Shown: positions 42,415 through 50,881 of the stretch, piece by piece
How positions within the stretch are numbered: position 1 is the first letter of the stretch
Layout: each line of letters starts with the position of its first letter
Assembly (NCBI GenBank): GCA_014379355.1
Contig: JACMLX010000136.1
Coordinates: 1-64,000 of the forward strand
DNA length: 64,000 nucleotides
Reading direction: 5' to 3'
Source: Gemmatimonadaceae bacterium
GTDB lineage: Bacteria > Gemmatimonadota > Gemmatimonadetes > Gemmatimonadales > Gemmatimonadaceae
Made by a program: the position numbers and the translations under genes
The notes under the pieces: model-generated
What the model saw: the letters and a program-made list of their open reading frames with translations, nothing else
The model's database searches: none
What the model was told of the DNA's origin: nothing

Positions 42415-43559
42415 CGCGTTCGCGGGCGTGCCGAATCAGTCGGCCTTTCGCTGGGATGGTGAGCGGTCTTGTGGCATGCCTGCTGTCCACATCGGTGTGC
42501 GCGCAGGGGGTGCGAGAGGTCAGGACGCCGAGCTTCTGGTTCCTGGTGCTCGGGGCGGAGCAGGGCTGGGATTCGAATCCCTTGCTGGTGACGGGCGGGG
42601 TCTCAGATGTCATCAGCACCGCCGGCGCGAGTCTCTCGCTGTTCAAGCGACGCCAGGTCAGCACCTACGCAATCAATGCCACTGCCGCCATCAATCGTTT
42701 TCAGAAGAACACGGCCTTCACGAATTTTGCGTACGGCGTGAGTGTGAGTGCGGACCGACGACTCACGGCCGCCGTGACTGTGGCCGCGCAAGTCGGTTTC
42801 GATACCCGGCTGTCATCAGCGGTCGTCGGGGCCGTCGATCTCCCGTTCCTGGGGCTGGTGCAGCAGAAGCAGCTCACATCGACCGTGTCGCTGGCGGACA
42901 GACTCACGGCGCGCACCACGGCGACGGTTCGCGTCGGGTACAGTCAGGCTCAGTTCGATTCGCCGGGTGCGATACCCGGATACCTGGCTTCGGGCAACGG
43001 GCAACTGACGCATGTCATCTCGGTGACCAACACCATCGGGCTGGATGTCAATGCCCAGCAGGGAAACGCGCAGGGCGCGATGACCTCTCTGCAATCGCTC
43101 GGGGTCAACTGGACCAAGGCCTTCGGCAAGGTGGCGTTGATCGCCACTGCAGGCGTCGTGCGAGCCGCGACGCCGGGCAGGGCGACGTACGGTCCATCTG
43201 GTTCTGCGGCGCTCGCCGACAGTATCGGGCCTGGCTACCTGACTGGTGGCTACAGCTACACCGCGTCGCCGGCGTTCGGTCTCGGTGGAATCCTGACGAC
43301 GTCGGCAGTGTTCGCGTCGTACGATTTCGAAGCGCTGCGAGGTAACTTCCTGAGTGTCTCGGGCGTCACTGGACGCAGCAAGCAGAGCGGATCGAGCCTT
43401 CCGGCGTTGCGAGGCGAAAGCGTGTCTGTGCGACTGCGTCGTGTGCTGAATTCGGGACTGACGCTCAGTTTTGGATCATCGTATCGCGCCCGGAAAGACA
43501 CTTTCCTGACCAAGGGCTTTGGCGCGTCTTTTGGATTAGGATTCACGTTCGGCAGTTGA
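42411..43559 (+). CDS. Exported outer-membrane beta-barrel protein
   Basis: The 382-residue protein starts at ATG 42411, overlapping the previous stop by four bases. A signal peptide ends near LLSTSVCAQG (about residue 32). The mature protein is nearly all alternating amphipathic beta strands (for example YGVSVSADRRLTAAVTVAAQV, LTLSFGSSYRARKDTFL), ending GFGASFGLGFTFGS with a terminal aromatic residue typical of barrels, near the carboxyl end. It lies immediately before the GumB-like exporter gene, so I infer that it forms the outer-membrane channel of the export system. Confidence 0.75.
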   Translation: MTRSRACRISRPFAGMVSGLVACLLSTSVCAQGVREVRTPSFWFLVLGAEQGWDSNPLLVTGGVSDVISTAGASLSLFKRRQVSTYAINATAAINRFQKNTAFTNFAYGVSVSADRRLTAAVTVAAQVGFDTRLSSAVVGAVDLPFLGLVQQKQLTSTVSLADRLTARTTATVRVGYSQAQFDSPGAIPGYLASGNGQLTHVISVTNTIGLDVNAQQGNAQGAMTSLQSLGVNWTKAFGKVALIATAGVVRAATPGRATYGPSGSAALADSIGPGYLTGGYSYTASPAFGLGGILTTSAVFASYDFEALRGNFLSVSGVTGRSKQSGSSLPALRGESVSVRLRRVLNSGLTLSFGSSYRARKDTFLTKGFGASFGLGFTFGS

Positions 43560-43603
43560 TCGGATGTCGTCACGTGGCACTGTCCCAGACCGTCTTGCTT
43601 CCC

Positions 43604-44251
43604 ATGAAAATCTCGCACTGGCATTCCCGGAGTCGCGCGGTAAGCGTGGCTCAACGCTCGATCTGTTGCGCCCTCGCTGTCAGCGTGCTGTCAGCGTGTG
43701 CCTCGGGATCAACCGGCCAGTTCGAATGGGCGGATGCGTACCTGTCACGAACGCCCGGCGCGTCCGACGCCACCTACATGATCGGCGTCGGCGACCTGCT
43801 GGCGGTGCAGGTCTTCGACAATGAGAAAATGTCCACGCGTGGCCGGGTGCGATCTGACGGTCGCATGGCGATCCCGCTGATCAACGACATCGTCGTGGCC
43901 GGCAAGTCACCGACGGCGGCGGCGAACGACATCGCCACCGCGCTGAAGGCAGGCAACCTGGTGCTCAATCCCCGGGTCAACATCGTGGTCGAGGACGTGC
44001 TGCCGGTCCGGATCACCGTGCTGGGTGCCGTCAAGTCGTCGGGCACCTTCGCCGTGGAGCGTGGCAGCGGTGTTGCCGAGGCCCTCGCGGTTGCGGGCGG
44101 TCTCACGGATTTTGCGCACAAGGACCGTATTTTCGTCGTGCGCAAGGTGCCGGAGCCCCTCCGCCTTCGTTTCACATTCAGCTCGCTGACGGACCTCGGC
44201 CGCGCTGGCGGATTTCGCCTCCAACAGGGCGATATTCTGGTGGTTGAATGA
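43604..44251 (+). CDS. GumB-like polysaccharide export lipoprotein (OPX)
   Basis: The 215-residue lipoprotein has a basic signal peptide ending in LSAC (cysteine near residue 32), a polysaccharide-export domain (YMIGVGDLLAVQVFDNEKMSTRGRV, GRMAIPLINDIVVAG) and one SLBB domain (VLGAVKSSGTFAVERGSGVAEAL). At this length it resembles GumB rather than Wza (about 380 residues) and lacks a C-terminal outer-membrane helix, so it needs a separate channel, perhaps the barrel upstream. ATG 43604 gives the signal peptide. TTG 43556 would add 16 residues. Confidence 0.9.
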   Translation: MKISHWHSRSRAVSVAQRSICCALAVSVLSACASGSTGQFEWADAYLSRTPGASDATYMIGVGDLLAVQVFDNEKMSTRGRVRSDGRMAIPLINDIVVAGKSPTAAANDIATALKAGNLVLNPRVNIVVEDVLPVRITVLGAVKSSGTFAVERGSGVAEALAVAGGLTDFAHKDRIFVVRKVPEPLRLRFTFSSLTDLGRAGGFRLQQGDILVVE

Positions 44252-44373
44252 TCGACCTCCGTCGCAGCGGCCGTGAGCGCCTTCGTGTCGGGCTGCTCGA
44301 GTCGTTGGGCGGTGCACGACGTACAACACGCGACAAGGGGACTGCTCGCCCGCATCGGCAGGCCGCACGGTGA
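44248..44373 (+). CDS. Putative 41-aa basic protein coupled on both sides
   Basis: ATG 44248 overlaps the exporter stop by four bases (ATGA) and its own TGA (44371-44373) overlaps the GTG of the next gene by four bases (GTGA). The product is Arg-rich (MIDLRRSGRERLRVGLLESL and so on) with one short helix-forming segment. No family is recognised. The double overlap is the standard pattern of translationally coupled genes and fills an otherwise unexplained 118-base gap. It could be a real small protein or only a translation bridge. Confidence 0.4.
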   Translation: MIDLRRSGRERLRVGLLESLGGARRTTRDKGTARPHRQAAR

Positions 44374-45581
44374 GCGCGATGCTCGACGCACTCCGTCCGG
44401 CGGATATCGTCGTCCTGCTCCTGTCACTGCCGCTGTTGGCAGCGACCGGGTATCTCGTCCTCCTCACGATCTGTTCCGCGCGGATCCTGCCGCTGCCGGC
44501 TGACGAGACGACGCGATTCGATATCGTGGTGCCGGCGCATAATGAAGCGTCGGGCATCGGCGCGACCGTCGCCAGCCTGCGGCAGATGACGTATCCGGCC
44601 GACCGGTTTCGCATCCTGGTCGTGGCCGACAACTGCACCGACGATACCGCACAGCGCGCACGCGATGCCGGTGCGCAGGTGCTCGAGCGCACGCACGGCA
44701 CTGAACGCGGCAAGGGGTATGCGCTCGCGCATGCGTACGCGCAGTCGCTCTCGGACGGTTTCGCGCAGATGGTCGTCGTGGTGGACGCGGACACGAGCGT
44801 ATCCCGCAACCTGCTGACCGCATTTTCGGCGCGCGCCGTGCGCGGTGCACAGGCCGTGCAGGCGGAGTACGGCGTGCGGAACGCGAACGCGTCATGGCGC
44901 ACACGTCTCATGGTGCTGGCGTTGACGATGTTCCACACCGTTCGCTCGTTGGGTCGGGAGCGACTCGGCCTGTCGTGCGGTCTGCGCGGCAATGGCATGG
45001 GCTTCAGCAGTGATCTGCTGCGTCGCGTGCCACCACGTGCGTTTTCCATCGTCGAGGATGTCGAGTACGGCGTCGCACTTGGCCTGGCGTATACGCGTGT
45101 CGAGTATGTGCACGACGCAGAGGTCCGCGGTGACATGCCGGTGACCGAGGCCGCATCGCGAACACAGCGGGAACGCTGGGAAGGTGGGCGCCTCGCATTG
45201 ATCACGTCATTGGTACCGCCACTGCTGCGCGCCTCATTCCATCGCGCGGGTGCCATTCCGCTCGACCTGGCTCTCGACCTGCTCGTTCCGCCCCTGACGC
45301 TGCTCGCCGGTGGCGTGGTGCTCGGCGCGGTGGTTGCTGGAACTGGCCTGCTGGTCGGCTGGTTGTCGTTTGCCGCGGCGGTTCCGATGCTGCTCTGTGT
45401 GGCGTTCCTCGCCGCGTACGTACTGCGCGGCGCGGCACTCTCTGGTGGCGGCGTGCGCGTGATTGGTGACCTGGCGTGGGCGCCGGTCTACGCAGTGTGG
45501 AAAGTTTCGGTGCTGTTCAGGCCCAGGCGTCGCGATGGCGAATGGGTTCGGACGGCGCGCTCCGACGAGATCGTACCGTGA
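44370..45581 (+). CDS. Membrane processive-type glycosyltransferase family 2
   Basis: This 403-residue inner-membrane GT2 is related to cellulose/hyaluronan-type synthases. The first membrane segment is at about 12-34, followed by the GT-A domain with VVPAHNEASG (53-62), the donor Asp in VVADNCTDD, DAD (139-141), ED (229-230) and the QRERW form of the QxxRW motif (266-270), then two or three membrane segments (about 290-355). These motifs are those of processive or polyprenyl-acceptor GT2 enzymes. It likely adds or polymerises a hexose of the second polymer. The start is GTG 44370. Confidence 0.87.
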   Translation: MSAMLDALRPADIVVLLLSLPLLAATGYLVLLTICSARILPLPADETTRFDIVVPAHNEASGIGATVASLRQMTYPADRFRILVVADNCTDDTAQRARDAGAQVLERTHGTERGKGYALAHAYAQSLSDGFAQMVVVVDADTSVSRNLLTAFSARAVRGAQAVQAEYGVRNANASWRTRLMVLALTMFHTVRSLGRERLGLSCGLRGNGMGFSSDLLRRVPPRAFSIVEDVEYGVALGLAYTRVEYVHDAEVRGDMPVTEAASRTQRERWEGGRLALITSLVPPLLRASFHRAGAIPLDLALDLLVPPLTLLAGGVVLGAVVAGTGLLVGWLSFAAAVPMLLCVAFLAAYVLRGAALSGGGVRVIGDLAWAPVYAVWKVSVLFRPRRRDGEWVRTARSDEIVP

Positions 45582-45594
45582 CGACAAGGTTCAA

Positions 45595-46422
45595 GTGAGG
45601 GCACCCGACAAACGACATCGCGTGCGATTCGGCCGATTGTGGGTCGATGCGCTCGCGTTCGACGATGCGATCGCTGCAGTCAGGCAACTCGTGGCGAGTG
45701 GCGATGGCGGCGCGATCTTCACGCCGAACGTCGACCACGTGGTGATGGCGGACCAGCATGAAGGGCTGCGCAAGGCGTATCGGCGCGCCAGCCTGTCGTT
45801 CGCTGACGGGATGCCACTGGTGTGGACGTCGCGACTGCTGGGGAAGCGCATTCCTGAGAAGTTGTCCGGCTCGGACATGCTGTTGCCGATCATGCAGCTG
45901 GCGGTCGAGAACGACTGGGGTGTCTACCTCCTTGGCGGCATGCCGGGTATTCCAGGCGCCGCAGAGATCGCATCGGAGCGACTCCGCTCGGAATTCGGGG
46001 TGCGCATCGTCGGCGTCGACCCGGCGTTCGTGTCGATGGACGGCAAGAGTGCCGGTGACGCCGAGGTGGTCGCGCGCGTGAAGGCCGCGAAGCCGGACCT
46101 CGTGTTCGTGGCACTCGGTGCGCCGAAGCAGGAAATGTGGATTGCGCGCGCGCTCGACGAGATCAAGCCCGCTGTCGCCATCGGGTGTGGCGCCAGCCTC
46201 GATTTCCTGTCCGGCAAGTTGCAGCGCGCACCGCGATGGATGTCCAACACCGGATTCGAGTGGGCGTACCGATTGGCGCAGGATCCGAAGCGGCTCTGGA
46301 AGCGCTACCTGATTCGCGGCCCGCGATTCCTCGGCATCCTCTGGCGCACGTCGCGCCTGTTGCACGCGCAGCGCGTGAGGATCGTCACGGGAGATACCAC
46401 GTCGCCGGGCGTATCTCTCTGA
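45595..46422 (+). CDS. WecG/TagA/CpsF-family glycosyltransferase
   Basis: The 275-residue peripheral membrane glycosyltransferase (GT26) typically adds ManNAc or a related sugar as the second residue on a lipid-linked sugar. It shows IFTPNVDHVVMAD (41-53), the conserved ADGMPLVW (about 70-77), LLGGMPG, FVALGAPKQEMWI and GCGASLDFLSGKLQRAPRWM, in family order. GTG 45595 is 14 bases after the previous stop with AAGG upstream. An in-frame ATG at 45535 would overlap the upstream gene by 47 bases. It is the last gene of the plus-strand operon. Confidence 0.92.
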   Translation: MRAPDKRHRVRFGRLWVDALAFDDAIAAVRQLVASGDGGAIFTPNVDHVVMADQHEGLRKAYRRASLSFADGMPLVWTSRLLGKRIPEKLSGSDMLLPIMQLAVENDWGVYLLGGMPGIPGAAEIASERLRSEFGVRIVGVDPAFVSMDGKSAGDAEVVARVKAAKPDLVFVALGAPKQEMWIARALDEIKPAVAIGCGASLDFLSGKLQRAPRWMSNTGFEWAYRLAQDPKRLWKRYLIRGPRFLGILWRTSRLLHAQRVRIVTGDTTSPGVSL

Positions 46423-46509
46423 CGGACAGCGGCAGTGTGCCGCGCCAGACACGAAAAAGAATGCGACGTGCGCGCTGCGTTGCCGCGTCCGATGTGTGAG
46501 TGTCCAGCC

Positions 46510-47652
46510 TCAGTCCGTGCGCGGCGAAGGTGACAGCCAGCGCTTGATCGCAACGCGCGAAGGCTCCTCGATCCAATGCAGCACGGCCAACGCCGTGACC
46601 TGGCAGGCGACGAGGTACATCAACGCCCACGGCCACGACGCGTCGTTCTGCGTGATGCCACCGAGCGCAAACAGTCGGGCGCAGTAGCCGATCAGCGGGA
46701 CATGCAACAGGTACAGCGCGAAGGATGCCTCGCCGAGTTGCTTGAGCGGCCGCGTGCTGAGCAGGCGAGCCAATGGTCCCTGGCCCGCGGCCAGCGCGAA
46801 GATCAACACGCAGTAGACGGGCGCCAGCAAGCCGTTGTGGACGAGCAGGTACGGCAGTCGCTCGTGCGCCGCGAGTCCGACACACGCGACGCCGAACGCG
46901 ACCAGCGACACGATCGCGGCACGATGGCCGAGGGCCTGCGGTGCGCGAAGATAGAGCATGCCAAGCGCGATGCCGAGCGCGAATTCCGGCAGTCGAATCG
47001 CCGGATTGAACTTCATCACGGAGAGCCAGGTGGCGTACGACGCGGCGGTGACCGTCCCGAGCTTGTCCGGGTCCACGCGCAGGTAGAGCAATGCGGCACC
47101 GTATGCGAGTGCGAGACAGGCGGCGGCGATGACGAGCAGTGCGGCGGTGCGACGCCGACAGAGCCACCAGCCCAGCAGTGGAAACAGCAGGTAGAAGAAC
47201 GCCTCCACCGACAGTGACCAGCCAGGACAATTCAGGCGACACGCGTAGGCCGGAATCCACGCTTGTACCAGCGTGAGATTCGCAGCGATCACGGCGAGGA
47301 GGAACCGTGCGTTGGCCATCACACCGCCGTGCCGAGACGCTTCCGCGATGAGCACCGGAATGCCGATTGCGACACCGAGAGCGTACACGGCGTAGATGCG
47401 GGCCACGCGTGCCACGAGAAACGAGCGAACGGAGCGCACGCCGTTGCCGTCCGGCGTCAGGTAGTTGTACGCGAGAATGAATCCCGACAGCACGAAGAAG
47501 AGGCTGACACCGCTGTAGCCTCCGCCGAAGGGATCGAGAAACGACGCTCGCTGCAGGCCCGGTGCCGCGCTGCGTGTGTGAAAGAGCACGACCTGCACGG
47601 CCGCGACGAATCGCAGGCCGGTGAGGGCCGGAAGTGCGGGACGTTGATCCAT
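46510..47652 (-). CDS. Acyltransferase family 3 (OafA-like) membrane protein
   Basis: The 380-residue polytopic membrane O-acyltransferase begins LTGLRFVAAVQVVLFHTRS (His in the conserved helix), followed by FFVLSGFILAYNY and about ten hydrophobic segments, matching acyltransferase-3 proteins that acetylate surface glycans with an acyl-CoA-derived group. The C-terminal SGNH domain of long OafA forms is absent. ATG 47652 is 11 bases after the GT4 stop, so it is the last gene of the minus-strand operon. It converges with the WecG-like gene. Confidence 0.88.
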   Translation of the reverse strand: MDQRPALPALTGLRFVAAVQVVLFHTRSAAPGLQRASFLDPFGGGYSGVSLFFVLSGFILAYNYLTPDGNGVRSVRSFLVARVARIYAVYALGVAIGIPVLIAEASRHGGVMANARFLLAVIAANLTLVQAWIPAYACRLNCPGWSLSVEAFFYLLFPLLGWWLCRRRTAALLVIAAACLALAYGAALLYLRVDPDKLGTVTAASYATWLSVMKFNPAIRLPEFALGIALGMLYLRAPQALGHRAAIVSLVAFGVACVGLAAHERLPYLLVHNGLLAPVYCVLIFALAAGQGPLARLLSTRPLKQLGEASFALYLLHVPLIGYCARLFALGGITQNDASWPWALMYLVACQVTALAVLHWIEEPSRVAIKRWLSPSPRTD

Positions 47653-47663
47653 GTGCGCGGCGA

Positions 47664-48815
47664 TCAGATCGCCCGCAACGCGGGCTCAGGCTGGTGACGT
47701 GCCTGTGGAACCGGCAGTCCCAGCGCCTCCGACATGCCGCGATCGAAGCAGGCCGTCGCGAAGCGCTGCGCATTGTTCCGGCACGCTTCGGCGGTGATGT
47801 CCTGCTCGTGGGCGTAGAAATCATCGAGTGCGCGGACGACCGCGTTCGGTGTCTGCGCGCCGAAGAAGACACCGGTCGGCGTCGCGTGATCGAGTCCGCG
47901 GATCGTTTCCGTCGCGGCGCCGCGTCCGAATGCGATGACCGGCGTGCCGCACGATTGCGCCTCGAGCGGTGTGATGCCGAAATCCTCCTCGGCCGCGAAC
48001 AGGAATGCGCGGGCGGACTGCAGGTGAGCGCGCAATTCGGGCAGCGGGAGGCGGCCGGTGAAGTGCACGTTCGGCGGCGCACCGGACGCGATCGACGCAC
48101 GACCGGGTCCATCACCGATCACGATCAGTCGTTCATTCGGTCGCAGGCGAAAGGCCTCGACGAGCAGGTCGATGCGCTTGTACTGCACGATGCGTCCGGC
48201 GGTGACGAAGTTGGTCGCACGCGGCGCGGCGCTGAGCGCGAAACCCGCCGTGTCCACCGGAGGGTGCACGACCACGCTCTCGCGACCGTAGCAGCGCTTG
48301 ATCCGCGCCGAAATGTAGGCGGAGTTGGCGATGAACTCCGTGACGCCGTTCGCGCTGCGCCGATCCCAGTTCCGCAACTGTGACAACACCTGGCGCGCTG
48401 CCCACGCCTTGGGTCCGCGGAATCCACTCGTGTCGAGATAGGCGTTCTCAAGGTCCCACGCGTACCGCATCGGCGTGTGACAGTAGCACACGTGGCGCGT
48501 GCCCCTCGGAACGGTGATGCCCTTGGCGACGGCGTGCGAGCTGGAGACGATCAGATCATAGCCGGTGAAGTCCCACTGCTTGATCGCCATCGGCATCAGC
48601 GGCAGCAGCATGCGATAATTGTCGGCCAGCTTCGGCATGTGCTGCAGCAGCGTGGTGTGCGGCGTCCGGCCCACCAGCCCGACGCGATACTCCTCGGGCA
48701 AAGTGTCGATGGTCGAGAACAGCTCGGCCTGCGGCAGGAGCGTGAGCAACCGCTGCAGCACGCACTCGGCGCCAGCCCATGTCGTGAGCCAGTCATGAAT
48801 GATGGCAACACGCAT
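47664..48815 (-). CDS. Glycosyltransferase, GT4 family
   Basis: The 383-residue GT-B enzyme has the N-terminal IIHDWLTTWAGAECVLQRLL, a central VVHPPVDTAGF region and FVTAGRIVQYKRIDLLVEAF opening the donor domain, and the C-terminal FAAEEDFGITPLEAQSCGTPVIAFGRG (Glu-x7-Glu), all typical of GT4 mannosyl-type transferases. ATG 48815 overlaps the GT9 stop by one base (TGATG). The exact sugar donor cannot be read from sequence. Confidence 0.9.
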   Translation of the reverse strand: MRVAIIHDWLTTWAGAECVLQRLLTLLPQAELFSTIDTLPEEYRVGLVGRTPHTTLLQHMPKLADNYRMLLPLMPMAIKQWDFTGYDLIVSSSHAVAKGITVPRGTRHVCYCHTPMRYAWDLENAYLDTSGFRGPKAWAARQVLSQLRNWDRRSANGVTEFIANSAYISARIKRCYGRESVVVHPPVDTAGFALSAAPRATNFVTAGRIVQYKRIDLLVEAFRLRPNERLIVIGDGPGRASIASGAPPNVHFTGRLPLPELRAHLQSARAFLFAAEEDFGITPLEAQSCGTPVIAFGRGAATETIRGLDHATPTGVFFGAQTPNAVVRALDDFYAHEQDITAEACRNNAQRFATACFDRGMSEALGLPVPQARHQPEPALRAI

Positions 48816-49933
48816 CAGGCGAGATACCGGTCGATGTGCGCGAGGACGGCGGCGGCGGCGCGCTGTGGATCGGAGGTCATGTCGACAAAGGTCAATGACG
48901 GCGTACCGTCAGGGAAGGCAACGACGCCGGACGCGTCGGGATTGTTGAGCACGACGGTCGGACGCCCATGACCGAGTGCGAGATGTGCGACCATCGACTC
49001 GACACCGACGGCTGCGCGCGCGCGCGACGTCGCCACGACGAGATCGGAAAACGCCGTCGTACCCATGGCATCGTGCAGGCGCGCACTCGGCACCAGCGCG
49101 CGCAGTGCGGCGAAATGTTCGCGATCACGCGCGTTGCCGACGAGCTGGATCGGCGAACGCTCCGCGAGCGCGGGAAGCAGCGCATGCCACAATGCGCTCG
49201 GCGCTTCCTTTGCTGCGGTGCGACTGCCAGGCTGCACGATGATCGGCGCGTGAGCCGTCAACGGTTCGCCGACCGGAAGCACAGGGCCGCGGTACGTGGC
49301 CGACTGCAGTCCGAGCACATCAAGCACGTTGAGCCAGTTCTGTCCGAGCGACGCGTCGGGCCGATAGGGAATCAGCGCGTGATACTGCCAGCTGCGTCCG
49401 CGCAGCCCGAAGCCGATGCGCAATGGCGATTCGGACGCAATCGCGAGGTCGATCGTGCTCGGCGTCGTGCAGCGTATGTCGAGATAGACGGACGGATGCA
49501 GCTGCTTGATCGCGGCCGCTGCGGAACTCCGCGTCGCGTGCTCGATGCGCAGGCGCGTGGGCCACGACACGTCGCCCGACTGCAGCCACGCCGCATCGTA
49601 CGTCACCAGGTCGTGCACGTAGTCATTCGCGACCAGCCACTGGGCGACTTCGGCTGCCCAGGAGCCGTGCACGAGCACGAGGCGTGCGTGAGGCAGTTGG
49701 TCTCGCAGCGCGCGAAACAGCGCCGTCGCCTGCACGAGATCGCCGAAATGATCGGGCTTGGCGATCACGATCGTGGCGTGCGTGAGATCCGGAATCGGGC
49801 GCGTTCCGGCTGGCGCGCTGAGCAGACGGCGCCCCTGATCAAGGAGGGCCAGACCGGTCACGAGCGGCGCGGGATACCACGTGGGCAGCAGGTAGGCGCG
49901 TCCCAGCAGCTGCACGAGTCGAGGTCGCGTCAT
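48815..49933 (-). CDS. Glycosyltransferase family 9 (heptosyltransferase-like)
   Basis: This is a 372-residue GT-B enzyme of the LPS heptosyltransferase type. It has TIVIAKPDHFGDLVQATALFRALRDQL (the N-terminal GDLV-type motif), IVQPGSRTAAKEAP near the donor site, and a C-terminal VGVESMVAHLALGHGRPTVVL with the DSG/HLA-like position replaced by ESMVAHL. It could transfer a heptose, fitting the hldA kinase in the same strand set. ATG 49933 was chosen. The frame is open to 50053, but that part has no similarity to the family. Confidence 0.85.
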   Translation of the reverse strand: MTRPRLVQLLGRAYLLPTWYPAPLVTGLALLDQGRRLLSAPAGTRPIPDLTHATIVIAKPDHFGDLVQATALFRALRDQLPHARLVLVHGSWAAEVAQWLVANDYVHDLVTYDAAWLQSGDVSWPTRLRIEHATRSSAAAAIKQLHPSVYLDIRCTTPSTIDLAIASESPLRIGFGLRGRSWQYHALIPYRPDASLGQNWLNVLDVLGLQSATYRGPVLPVGEPLTAHAPIIVQPGSRTAAKEAPSALWHALLPALAERSPIQLVGNARDREHFAALRALVPSARLHDAMGTTAFSDLVVATSRARAAVGVESMVAHLALGHGRPTVVLNNPDASGVVAFPDGTPSLTFVDMTSDPQRAAAAVLAHIDRYLA

Positions 49934-50087
49934 TGTCCGGGCGCCGTGCGCCCGGATGTGGATCTGAGATTCTGAAGCGTCCGCTGACCCGATGGCATCG
50001 GACAAAACTACCGACTCAGTGGGGGGCGTTCTACCCGCGTGCGAGGAATGCACGGCGCAGCGCGCGCTTCCGGGGGCAGATTCGGGG

Positions 50088-50786
50088 TCAGCCGGGCCGC
50101 TGAAAGACGAAAGTCTGCCCGTTCCTGAACGACGGGACGGCCGTCGTGAGCGTGCTGACGGCCCTCAGCAGAGCTGATCGGGCAGGGAAGTAGTTCACGA
50201 ACCGGTGCTCGAACAGCGTCAGTCCAGCGCGCTCGGCATGACCGAGGAGTTCACTTCTCGTGTACTCGCGGAAGTGATGTGATCCCGTCTCCGCATCCAG
50301 CGCGAATTCGACATACGGGTTCTTCCCGACGAGCATCTGCACACGGTGGCCAAGCGACACGGCATTCGGCGTCTGCAACACGAGAAACGCACCAGGACGC
50401 ATCAATGCGTGCAGATAGCGAAACACCCACGTTGGCGCAATGCGAAGGTGTTCGACGACTTCATTGAACAGGATCAGATCGAACTGCGCAGGGACGACCC
50501 ACGCCGAAGCCGTACTGGCCGCGTTCAGGTCGAAGACGATATGCGGCACGCGTGTGCTGTCGAGCTGATCCGCCTTGTCCAGCAACGTGTCATCGAGCGG
50601 AAGGCCGAGCGTCGTGAGCCGCGGAAAGCGTGCCAGCACCAGGTTGGTGAGCGGGCTCCGTCCTACGTCGAGCACCGTCGCGTCCGTACCCAGCCCGAGC
50701 GACGCGATGCACTGCATGAGGAAGTCGGCCCGACGGCCGTGGAACGCCATGTACGCATTCCGGTGTGCTGCTGAATCGTAGGACAC
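50088..50786 (-). CDS. Class I SAM-dependent methyltransferase
   Basis: The 232-residue protein has the SAM-binding region ATVLDVGRSPLTNLVLARFP, an acidic position HIVFDLNAAST, and FDLILFNEVVEHLRIAP (motif IV of ubiE/UbiG-like enzymes), with VLQTPNAVSLGHRV following. It probably methylates a glycan intermediate. The GTG start at 50786 has GGGAG four bases upstream. It lies 154 bases before the GT9 gene in transcription order and 95 after the ligase-type gene, so it may belong to the same transcript. Confidence 0.82.
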   Translation of the reverse strand: MSYDSAAHRNAYMAFHGRRADFLMQCIASLGLGTDATVLDVGRSPLTNLVLARFPRLTTLGLPLDDTLLDKADQLDSTRVPHIVFDLNAASTASAWVVPAQFDLILFNEVVEHLRIAPTWVFRYLHALMRPGAFLVLQTPNAVSLGHRVQMLVGKNPYVEFALDAETGSHHFREYTRSELLGHAERAGLTLFEHRFVNYFPARSALLRAVSTLTTAVPSFRNGQTFVFQRPG

Positions 50787-50881
50787 GAACTCCCGGGGTC
50801 ATGAAAATCACGCCGCCCGTCTGTAGCCGGATGACGAATCGTGGTCACGCTCGGCGCTGCGGTCTCTCGGCGCCGTCGATG

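Noticed and set aside
46385-48115. 576-codon minus-strand frame across the WecG end, acyltransferase and GT4
   Set aside because: Arg/Ser-rich shadow overlapping acyltransferase-3 and GT4 genes in another frame.
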